Source: Xanthobacteraceae bacterium
Lineage (GTDB): Bacteria; Pseudomonadota; Alphaproteobacteria; Rhizobiales; Xanthobacteraceae
DNA length: 5,757 bases
Direction of reading: 5' to 3'
Assembly (NCBI GenBank): GCA_030037185.1
Contig: JASHRR010000503.1
Location: forward strand, 1 to 5,757
Positions 1 to 5,663 of this stretch are shown here, one piece after another. Numbering within the stretch: the stretch's first letter is position 1; each line of letters starts with the position of its first letter. The notes below the pieces were generated by a model, which did no database searches, had not been told where the DNA came from, and worked only from the letters and a program-made list of their open reading frames with translations. Both the position numbers and the translations under genes were made by a program.

Positions 1-1
1 C

Positions 2-109
2 TGGATTCGATCCCTCTACGTGCCGGAGGGTTGCTCTGACTCCCAGATGGAGGAACTCGAGAGGCTCACAGAGCGATGGGTTGCCGACCTCGGAATGGCC
101 GAGAAGTAG
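2..109 (+). CDS. Possible 3' end of a gene entering from the left edge
   Basis: The second frame is open from the window edge to a TAG at 107-109. It gives a 35-residue tail that reads WIRSLYVPEG, then an acidic, helix-prone stretch (MEELERLTERW), then VADLGMAEK. The mix of charged and hydrophobic residues, with the helical pattern EELERLTERW, looks more protein-like than the other two frames here. I do not recognise the family and can infer no function. An open stretch of 35 codons in GC-rich DNA can also arise by chance, so this is a tentative partial call. It depends on sequence left of the window. Confidence 0.4.
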   Translation, partial: WIRSLYVPEGCSDSQMEELERLTERWVADLGMAEK

Positions 110-409
110 TCACTCTCGAGTTTCACATGTAATGTCGGCGAATCCCCGCGTTGCTCCCTTTCCGTTGCTCTGCAAGAAGCGGCTTGAGCAAATCCGAACG
201 GCCTGTGAGAAATACGGAACAATGCATGAAGACGGGATGGTGGGAGGCAGCTTTTGCAAGCCCGCCCAGCCGAACGCCGTTAAGTCTTGATGCGAATCGA
301 GCAGGCAACGGCCTCGTGGAACGCACGATCGCCTCGCAATGGCAGCGTGATCCTCCATTCGGGTGCCTCATAGAACGCGACGAGGATTTATCACAGTTGA
401 ATATGACGC

Positions 410-435
410 TCAGTCGCCCCCAACTGGGCGACTGA
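410..435. repeat. Perfect 10-bp stem-loop
   Basis: The arms TCAGTCGCCC (410-419) and GGGCGACTGA (426-435) are exact reverse complements around a 6-base loop, CCAACT. No T-run follows on either strand, so it does not look like an intrinsic terminator. It lies in DNA without a convincing gene. Confidence 0.75.
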
Positions 436-509
436 AGGAGCCCGTTCGGAGATGTAGGGGCCGCCCGCGCGTCCTCTGCGACCCGAGCTGTCACGCCGCT
501 TAAGTAGAA

Positions 510-544
510 CCCTCGGCCCCTGCTGGGAACGAAGGGGCCGAGGG
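510..544. repeat. Perfect 12-bp GC-rich stem-loop
   Basis: The arms CCCTCGGCCCCT (510-521) and AGGGGCCGAGGG (533-544) are exact reverse complements around an 11-base loop. The stem is almost all G:C and would be very stable as RNA or as a cruciform. No T-run follows on either strand. It lies about 75 bp from the 410-435 stem-loop, and the two together may mark a structured transcript or a palindromic repeat element. Confidence 0.8.
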
Positions 545-822
545 CCGCGCACGGTCCGCCACAATGGGGATGCCGGCCGTGCGCGCCCTCCACCTAGCAC
601 GAAATGGGCCACACCCGGTTCGGCAGAAGCCCTGGTGTGCCCGCCGACCGCGGGCGCGTCGCCCTTTTCGAGGCGCGGAATTCGAGTACGCGAGTTTGTC
701 GAAAAAAGCTCCGACCTTCGCGGGCATGGCGGGGTGCGGTGCGATGGGGTCGGGGCCACGCGCGGCGCCCGCATGCCGTGCAACCGCGTGCCACCGTGCT
801 TAACATTGGGCGGAATTTTTTT

Positions 823-842
823 GTGTGAGCTACACCTCACAC
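823..842. repeat. Perfect 7-bp stem-loop beside a T7 run
   Basis: The arms GTGTGAG (823-829) and CTCACAC (836-842) enclose the loop CTACAC. Seven T residues (816-822) lie directly before the left arm on the plus strand. That is the wrong side for a plus-strand terminator, and read on the minus strand the hairpin is followed by an A-run, so termination is not supported. A protein-binding dyad is possible. Confidence 0.55.
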
Positions 843-1204
843 GGCGCGGACCCGGTTACGGTGATCTCTTCGGACATGGGGATTTCCCCACCCGCGTCCG
901 GCTTGCTAGCGCCCCGCCCGGCTCGTAGCCGTTCGTCATGTCGCTCGGCGTTGCGCTCGCTCAGGCACCGGTAACAGGCACGCGGTGACCGACTGGCGCA
1001 TTCCGCACCAACATCCCGCGCGCGCCGACTGTGGCGTCGCCAATTTCCTAATGCGCCAAGCATGAGGGTTCGCTTGTTGTCAGATTTCGCGCCGATCCCC
1101 GCCGGAGAGATATTTCGAACCCATCTGGTGCGCCGAGATCACCACGTGCGTCGTCCGCCGGTGAACCGGTTCTACCTCCCGTCAAACCCGCGCCCCAAGT
1201 GCTG

Positions 1205-2803
1205 TTAACGCTGAGGGGCTCTCAAAGGGGTCACCCGATAAAGGTCCGCCGGCGCGAAATCATCCGTGAGCACATCCGCACCTTTTGAATACATCTCCGT
1301 GACGCGTTTGCCGACGAGAGCGGGCAACGGATAGCGGAAACGGTACTCCGTTTGTAGCGCATGGGCGCGCCGTATTAGACTTTCGGCGGTCGGCCTTGGC
1401 GCCGATACAGCAACCGCAATCGCTTGTGGTGAGTTCGGTTCGCCCCAAGCCGGATAAATGTCGACAGTCGGGAACACCGCTCGCAAGGTGGCTAGAGTCG
1501 AAAGGTAAAGCTTTGTATTGGCGACGACGTTGGATGCCACTGCTCCTCCCGGAGCAAGATGCTCCTTGATGAGCGTGTAAAACTCCCGTGTCAGCATATG
1601 GAACGGAACGCCGAGTTCGCGAAACGCATCCAACAGGATGAGATCATAGTTGTCTTTGTGACGGTTGAGATACACGCGGCCGTCGCTTTCGATAAACCGG
1701 ACCTTGTCAGTCTCCCGCAGTCCGAAATATTTTTTTCCCGCCGCAATGACCCCGGGGTCGAGTTCGACCACATCGATTTGGGTGTCCGGCATGGCGCGCC
1801 CCAGATAGGTCGATATGGATCCGGCGCCTAGCCCCATCATCAAAATGCGCTTGGTCTCTTGCGGATAGGCGAGTGCCACCGGCATGATCCGGGTGTACAG
1901 CAGCGTCATGGCGTCGGGATCTTTGAGATCGATGATCGACTCGATGTAATCGTAGCGCTTGTACGTGCTGCTCAGCCCAAGGAGCGATCCGCGCTTGTCG
2001 ATAAAGAGATCATTGTACTCGGTTTCTAGATGCGCGACCTGGCCGTCGCTGTGTTTGAGCATCTGCGCACGCACGTTTTCATCGATTAGGTCGTCCGCGG
2101 AGACGCGACTGCTGGCAAGCACAAGGACCGCGAAGGCAACAAGCTCAGCTATCGACCGGACACGGTTTTTTCGCAAGTGCACGCAATTGAGCGCCAACGA
2201 CCATATTCCGCTGCCTATGCCAATCGCACCAAGCGATAGCGTTATGGCGCGCGTCGCAATCGTCGGAATGAGGAAAAACGTCGTGCCAAGCGCGCCTGCG
2301 ATGACCACGCTATCGACGGTGCCCGACACGATCCAGGACCGCTCGGTGTTGCGCAACAAAAGTCTGATCGTAAACGGCGAATAGGCACCGAGCAGCACCA
2401 CCAGCAGCAACTTGATCGCAACCGCTGCGGAAAGGCTGCCGAAACGCACATAGTCCAGGGTGCCAAGAACAAAGCTCAGCATCGCGTCGGCAAAGCTTGG
2501 CAGCGCAAGCAGGTAGACGGATGCAACGCCAAGGATCATTCCGCGCACGGCTGCCGACATTGTACGACCGGCGATGAAGCCATCGAGGACATAGTCCGCA
2601 GTCAGCGCCACCAGCACCGTCGAGATCAGCGCTGCCCAGGTATAGATGCCACTGCTAAAATAGGAGTGGAGATAGCGCGAGCCGAGCATTTCGAAGCTCA
2701 TTGCTATCGTGCCGGTAACAAAAACGGCGGCATAAATGACGGCCTGAAACACAGCGGGTGATACCTTCTCACGCATCTTCACCGCGGTTGTCACGCTATC
2801 CAT
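1205..2803 (-). CDS. Membrane-bound spermidine-synthase-like protein (fused transmembrane plus aminopropyltransferase-type domain)
   Basis: From the ATG at 2803 this is 532 residues. The N-terminal half has about seven hydrophobic segments (near residues 18-37, 53-72, 86-104, 125-142, 162-181, 185-205 and 218-233), so it should sit in the inner membrane. The C-terminal half is a Rossmann methyltransferase-like fold of the spermidine synthase superfamily: nucleotide loop GLGAGS at 324-329, acidic VELDP at 346-350, SDGR near 373-376, DLILLDAF near 387-394, and LTDDFAPAD near 512-520. Relatives bind decarboxylated S-adenosylmethionine or a similar cofactor, but their substrate is often unknown. 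Canonical enzymes have an Asp-Ser-Thr-Asp-Pro motif at the active site; here only the first Asp is kept (LDAF), so classic putrescine aminopropylation is uncertain. The frame stays open upstream to a GTG at 2962 (585 residues). I prefer 2803 because the extra 53 residues look unlike the family and homologous proteins usually begin just before the first membrane segment. The ribosome site there is weak (AGG, 10 bases upstream). The stop is TAA. Confidence 0.9.
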   Translation of the reverse strand: MDSVTTAVKMREKVSPAVFQAVIYAAVFVTGTIAMSFEMLGSRYLHSYFSSGIYTWAALISTVLVALTADYVLDGFIAGRTMSAAVRGMILGVASVYLLALPSFADAMLSFVLGTLDYVRFGSLSAAVAIKLLLVVLLGAYSPFTIRLLLRNTERSWIVSGTVDSVVIAGALGTTFFLIPTIATRAITLSLGAIGIGSGIWSLALNCVHLRKNRVRSIAELVAFAVLVLASSRVSADDLIDENVRAQMLKHSDGQVAHLETEYNDLFIDKRGSLLGLSSTYKRYDYIESIIDLKDPDAMTLLYTRIMPVALAYPQETKRILMMGLGAGSISTYLGRAMPDTQIDVVELDPGVIAAGKKYFGLRETDKVRFIESDGRVYLNRHKDNYDLILLDAFRELGVPFHMLTREFYTLIKEHLAPGGAVASNVVANTKLYLSTLATLRAVFPTVDIYPAWGEPNSPQAIAVAVSAPRPTAESLIRRAHALQTEYRFRYPLPALVGKRVTEMYSKGADVLTDDFAPADLYRVTPLRAPQR

Positions 2804-2845
2804 ATTCACTGAACCTGCGTCAGCGCCCCCGTATCGGTGATATGT

Positions 2846-2887
2846 CGGCTTTTCATAAAGCCGGAGCGAGGAGGTCGACGGCTTTTT
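2846..2887 (-). promoter_or_regulatory. Competing hairpin arms in the leader of the spermidine-synthase-like gene
   Basis: Read on the minus strand, three arms follow one another: AAAAAGCCG (2887-2879), CGGCTTT (2863-2857) and AAAGCCG (2852-2846). The middle arm can pair perfectly with either neighbour: with the first over a 15-base loop, or with the last over a 4-base loop. The two pairings exclude each other, as in attenuators or translational switches. The 4-base loop reads ATGA and holds the ATG of a 16-codon frame (MKSRHITDTGALTQVQ) whose TGA ends 2 bases before the ATG at 2803. If translation instead starts at 2962, the whole element is coding. The repeats are visible; regulation is inferred. 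Confidence 0.35.
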
Positions 2888-2961
2888 GAGTTGACGAAGC
2901 AGCAGGTCACGTTGTTCTGGTCTGTCACATATGAATGGCACCGATCCTCCGGAACTTGACA

Positions 2962-2975
2962 CTCAGGCGCCTGAG
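2962..2975. promoter_or_regulatory. 14-bp perfect palindrome upstream of the spermidine-synthase-like gene
   Basis: CTCAGGCGCCTGAG is perfectly self-complementary. It sits about 160 bp upstream of the preferred start at 2803 and touches the alternative GTG start at 2962. The symmetry and position would suit the operator of a dimeric regulator, but GC-rich DNA produces such palindromes fairly often and no second copy was seen. Confidence 0.3.
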
Positions 2976-3975
2976 CCCGCGCTGTGCGCGACGTTCCAAA
3001 CCGGCGTGCCAATGAGCGCGGAATGAAACCCGCGCCGCCGGCGCAAAGAACTCCACGTCGCCACGTGATGACGATAGCCGAATGCAGGGCTGTTGAACAG
3101 CGCGGCACCCTCCATAGCGGTCCACGACCGTCACGAGCCATGTGCAATGCGACGCCGTCTTGCGGGCCTCTCCGGCGTTGGTGGTAGGTTTACCTCGAGA
3201 GGATTTGCATGCCCTGGACAGAACGCGCTCGCAAGCAAGGCGCACAACCCCCTGGTCAGTCAGGATTACTTATCGGCGCCCGCTAGGCAGTTGGCCGGAG
3301 TTCGTCTGCGCTGAGCGACTATGTGGGCAGATCAACCTTCCGCATGCCGACAAACCAGATTTTCTAAGACAAGCGGCCTCGGCCTGTCGGTCGTATGGGA
3401 ACGGGCAGATCACAGTTCACCACAGAAGAACAGCTGTACCCTTCGGTCGTGAGCGCGATGACGAGCGACTAGCGCGCCCTCTCGCGCCCGCCAGAGCCGC
3501 TGGCGGTGCCGTTGGTAGCCGAGTGCGGTCTGTCGCCGATTTACGCGCCGAACGCGGTGATCACGCGTTCTCCCCGCTGTCATCATCCTTGACGCGGACC
3601 TTGATCGATTCCCCCCCGTCCGGAGGTGTTCCCCGCTGAACTTGACGCTCGTTGCCTCGAGCTCCTACTCAGAGAAGGACGTCAGGATGTCGTCGTCCCG
3701 GAAACGCGACAAAGCTGACGCCATTGCCTTCGCCTCGCCGATTCCCACAACGACGCTCCTCTTTCCGTCGCGACGCGCCCAGTCGCGCCATCGGCAGGAC
3801 CTGGACCTCCATAGAACTCCTCTTTCATCAAGCTTCGTCTATGCGTCACGTGTCCGTCGAGCAAGACGTTATACGAAGCGTCTCGCGAGTCAGCGTTCTT
3901 CGCCTTCAAGCTTCCGGCGTTTCGGCAGAACTTAGAGACCGTGCTGCCGAAATCCCTTGGCGGTTTTACGGACAT
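2976..3975. other. About 1 kb without a convincing gene
   Basis: Several open frames overlap here on both strands. The longest is on the plus strand at 3142-3639 (GTG start, no ribosome site, arginine/alanine-rich, unrecognised). From about 3652 to 3935 three frames at once lack stops (plus 3642-3935, plus 3652-3978, minus 3682-3975), which points to skewed composition rather than three genes. The minus frame 3682-3975 (97 residues, MSVKPPRDFGS...) starts at the edge of the AT-rich region and would be divergent from the gene at 4070, so it is the least unlikely candidate, but it has no ribosome site and no recognisable domain. The 10-mer GGGCAGATCA occurs twice (3324-3333 and 3403-3412). Confidence 0.45.
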
Positions 3976-3985
3976 TAATCTAACA

Positions 3986-4016
3986 GCGAATTTAATCTTG
4001 TGAACGCGAATTTAAT
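3986..4016 (+). promoter_or_regulatory. Two 11-bp direct repeats, 20 bp apart, in an AT-rich upstream region
   Basis: GCGAATTTAAT occurs at 3986-3996 and again at 4006-4016, so the start-to-start distance is 20 bp, close to two helical turns. TTTAAT recurs a third time at 4040-4045. This is a clear AT-rich island in otherwise GC-rich DNA and lies 54-84 bp before the ATG at 4070. Repeats on one face of the helix suit cooperative binding of a regulator. I could not assign a confident -35/-10 pair. Confidence 0.5.
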
Positions 4017-4057
4017 GAGCCCCAGCTCGTTAGCGGTGTTTAATTTAGAAAACTGAC

Positions 4058-4064
4058 AGGGAGG
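4058..4064 (+). promoter_or_regulatory. Strong ribosome binding site for the small secreted protein
   Basis: AGGGAGG lies 5 bases before the ATG at 4070. It is the clearest Shine-Dalgarno sequence in the window and fixes the start of that gene. Confidence 0.8.
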
Positions 4065-4069
4065 CAGCA

Positions 4070-4339
4070 ATGCGTCAACCTATGATGACGGTGACGGCTC
4101 TAGCGGCGTTTGGAGCTATGGTGGCCACAGCACAAGCCGAGATCCTCCATGGAGGGCCACTGAAGAACGGAAATCAATGCTTCAACTATTCTGCCGGAAA
4201 TGAGAAGGATGGGCGGTTTGGCACGTGGCGCGCCTGTCCGAAAGAAGCGAGCGTACGGCCGCCCGCAGCACCTCGCCTGCTGCCGTCAGATTTGAGGGGG
4301 CCTGATCGGCAACTCCAGGGGCGGGAGGGGACGCGCTAA
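4070..4339 (+). CDS. Small secreted protein of unknown function with two cysteines
   Basis: The product has 89 residues. Residues 1-23 form a signal peptide: a short N-region, a hydrophobic core (VTALAAFGAMVATA), and an AQA cleavage site before Glu24. The mature part begins EILHGGPLKNGNQCFNYSAG and continues through DGRFGTWRACPK. C37 and C56 could form a disulfide in the periplasm. From memory, short exported proteins with this layout (GGP.KNGNQCF, then G.WGACP, then a basic Pro/Ala-rich tail) are common in Bradyrhizobium-like genomes; their role is unknown. The start is firm, with AGGGAGG 5 bases upstream and an AT-rich control region before it. The tail after residue 60 (RPPAAPRLLPSDLRGPDRQLQGREGTR) looks longer and less regular than I expect, so a late frameshift or stop loss is possible. 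The next clear gene on this strand starts 217 bp downstream, so co-transcription is unproven. Confidence 0.8.
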   Translation: MRQPMMTVTALAAFGAMVATAQAEILHGGPLKNGNQCFNYSAGNEKDGRFGTWRACPKEASVRPPAAPRLLPSDLRGPDRQLQGREGTR

Positions 4340-4542
4340 CGGTTCTCCCACGCCAGCGCATGAAACGTTGACCTTCGATGAGGAGCGAGGCATGCGCTGG
4401 ATTTTTTTGAGTTTGCCGGACGAGAGCCGCCAGAGCATTGACAATCACCCTCAGCATTCGTGGTATCATGCGAGGTTGTTCTTGGGACTTGATCTGAGGC
4501 CGTTCAGTCCTCCAGGCAGAGGCGTTTTGTTTAACGGACCAC

Positions 4543-4547
4543 GAGGG
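4543..4547 (+). promoter_or_regulatory. Ribosome binding site that decides the GTG start at 4557
   Basis: GAGGG lies 9 bases before a GTG at 4557. From that GTG the protein starts directly with a lysine-rich N-region and a hydrophobic core, which is what a signal peptide needs, so this start is preferred over the upstream TTG at 4368 or ATG at 4392. Confidence 0.6.
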
Positions 4548-4556
4548 TTACGCAGC

Positions 4557-5108
4557 GTGGGACTTTTCAAAAAAAAGGCGGCGGCCGCGTTGGTTGCGTT
4601 GACGGCGGCCGTTGTCGCCGGCTATTGCGGGGCGGACGAGGTGCTCGCCGCTCCTCATGTTTACTACGGCCAGCCGGACCCGTTTCCGCAGGAGCCGCTT
4701 CGCTTTTTTCCCTACCGCAGCGCGAAGGGCATACAGACGATCGAGACAGGCGCGGACGATGCCCTCGTCGTCGCCCAGGCCTCGGCACCGCCATCGCCCG
4801 GTGTTCCGCCGCCCGATTTTCATATCCCGCAGGGACCTGGTCGCCTTGGTGTGTTGGAACCGCCGAAGCGGTTCCTACATTGGACAGACCACGTGGAGAT
4901 CGTGCTCTCGCCCGCCGACGTTGCTTGGCGTTGCCAGACGGCCGGCGCCAAGGCTGCTCCGGGCGCACGTATTCACGGCTGTTCTTATACCGTGGCCGGG
5001 CGGTGCCTGATCATTCGCGTCGATGATCCTGGCGTTGCGCGACATGAACTCGCGCACTGCAACGGCTGGACTCATCCGGAACGCGGCAGCAACACGCCGC
5101 GCCCCTGA
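4557..5108 (+). CDS. Exported protein with a metzincin-like zinc motif, putative metallopeptidase
   Basis: From the GTG start the product has 183 residues. Residues 1-32 look like a signal peptide: VGLFKKK, a hydrophobic core (AAAALVALTAAVVAG), and cleavage near VLAA before Pro33, so the protein should be periplasmic or secreted. A Pro-rich linker (about 77-95, PPSPGVPPPDFHIPQGPG) precedes a compact C-terminal domain with VEIVLSPADVAWRC, IHGCSYTVAGRCLIIRVDD and then HELAHCNGWTH. That last string is H163-E164-x-x-H167-x-x-G170-x-x-H173, the layout of a metzincin zinc site: three His ligands and Glu as general base. C126, C142, C150 and C168 may form disulfides. Similar exported proteins with HELxHCNGW are known to me from rhizobia, with no assigned substrate. 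The protein ends only 10 residues after H173, with no obvious Met-turn, so protease activity is unproven. The frame is open upstream to a TTG at 4368 and has an ATG at 4392, which would put 55-63 extra residues before the signal peptide; I consider that unlikely. Confidence 0.75.
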   Translation: MGLFKKKAAAALVALTAAVVAGYCGADEVLAAPHVYYGQPDPFPQEPLRFFPYRSAKGIQTIETGADDALVVAQASAPPSPGVPPPDFHIPQGPGRLGVLEPPKRFLHWTDHVEIVLSPADVAWRCQTAGAKAAPGARIHGCSYTVAGRCLIIRVDDPGVARHELAHCNGWTHPERGSNTPRP

Positions 5109-5270
5109 CCTAGCCGCAAAGGCCAGTCACGGCCGCACGCCCATAAAGCCCGCGTCTGCCGGCCGAATTCGGACTCCGGAGCCGGCCTCCTACAGGTGTT
5201 GCCCAAGAAGAGACGAAACATGAGAAGTCGGTAAGCGAGATTGAATGGCTGTGCTCGCGAAGAAACCGCC

Positions 5271-5663
5271 GTGGCGACAAAGGATAAAAAGCCGCCCGTC
5301 GAGGACCGCCCTGCCCTGCCCCCGCTTGGCGGCGATAGCCTGGAGCCTAAGCGATCGTGCCGCACTCACGGTCGCTTGATGGCTGGGGTAAGGTCAATGG
5401 CTGATATCGGCCATGATGAGCACGAAAATCGCATTTCGAGCGCCTCCATCGGCACTCTCGCATCGCACGATTATTGCGCGATGGATGCTGAGCAAGTTGC
5501 TGCTCGGCGAGGGACGTGGCGAAAGGCCCGTCGCTGTGCAGCGTACTATATGTTACCTGACTTCATCGCTGGGTCACCTTCCGAAGCGCCCGGCAAAAGC
5601 CTCCGCGTCTTCCGACTTGGAGGAGCAGAACACCACGGTCATTCATCGCAACATCGACAATGA
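5271..5663 (+). CDS. Hypothetical protein, weak call
   Basis: From the GTG at 5271 the frame gives 130 residues, beginning VATKDKKPPVEDRPALPPLGG, a hydrophilic Lys/Pro-rich opening with plausible codon use. Later parts (ADIGHDEHENRISSAS, GTWRKARRCAAYYMLPDFIAG) match no family I know, and no signal peptide or membrane segment is seen. The frame is open further up to a TTG at 5241. The ribosome site is poor at both starts. The best support is that its TGA (5661-5663) overlaps the ATG of the next frame as ATGA, a typical coupling arrangement. A competing plus-strand frame covers 5413-5667, so the reading here is uncertain and it could be a pseudogene. Confidence 0.3.
   Translation: MATKDKKPPVEDRPALPPLGGDSLEPKRSCRTHGRLMAGVRSMADIGHDEHENRISSASIGTLASHDYCAMDAEQVAARRGTWRKARRCAAYYMLPDFIAGSPSEAPGKSLRVFRLGGAEHHGHSSQHRQ

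Larger units (their letters stand above)
110..1204. other. Gene-poor stretch with perfect stem-loops
   Basis: No open frame in this 1.1-kb stretch looks like a real protein. The longer ones (for example 123-593 and 391-840 on the minus strand, 151-435 on the plus strand) overlap each other, have arginine/proline/alanine-rich compositions typical of GC-rich noise, and match no family I know. What does stand out is structure: perfect inverted repeats at 410-435, 510-544 and 823-842, listed separately. Composition is very GC-rich from about 450 to 1060. The stretch could be decayed coding DNA or untranslated RNA; the sequence alone does not decide. Confidence 0.5.

Noticed and set aside
123..593. 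156-residue minus-strand open frame
   Set aside because: Its composition is typical of GC-rich noise, it has no recognisable domain, and it overlaps other equally weak frames and a perfect hairpin.
391..840. 149-residue minus-strand open frame
   Set aside because: It is Arg/Pro/Gly-rich with no known motif, several other frames are open over the same DNA, and it runs across the 510-544 stem-loop.
830..1063. 77-residue minus-strand frame ending in MSEEITVTGSAPCEV
   Set aside because: No ribosome site, Arg-rich composition and no family match. The short ending alone is not evidence of a gene.
1559..1831. Plus-strand open frame inside the spermidine-synthase-like gene
   Set aside because: It is an antisense shadow of a well-supported coding region, as are the frames at 1260-1448, 1591-1773, 1959-2384 and 2242-2472.
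3501..3516. Second sigma-54-like match (TGGCGGT...TTGGT)
   Set aside because: The -12 element reads TTGG rather than TTGC, and no gene starts just downstream.
3142..3639. 165-residue plus-strand open frame
   Set aside because: It starts with GTG without a ribosome site, is Arg/Ala-rich, and no domain is recognisable. I left it as a note within the gene-free region.
2952..3650. Direct repeat GAACTTGAC(A/G)CTC at 2952-2964 and 3638-3650, considered as a mobile-element boundary
   Set aside because: It is only 13 bases with one mismatch, has no inverted terminal repeats, and nothing resembling a transposase lies between the copies.
4217..4233. Possible sigma-54 promoter (TGGCACG with GC at the right distance)
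   Set aside because: It lies inside the coding region of the small secreted protein and lacks the TT before the -12 GC.
4567..4968. Antisense and shifted frames within the HExxH gene
   Set aside because: They are shadows: the plus-strand frame at 4557-5108 has a signal peptide, a ribosome site and a conserved-looking motif, and the others have none.
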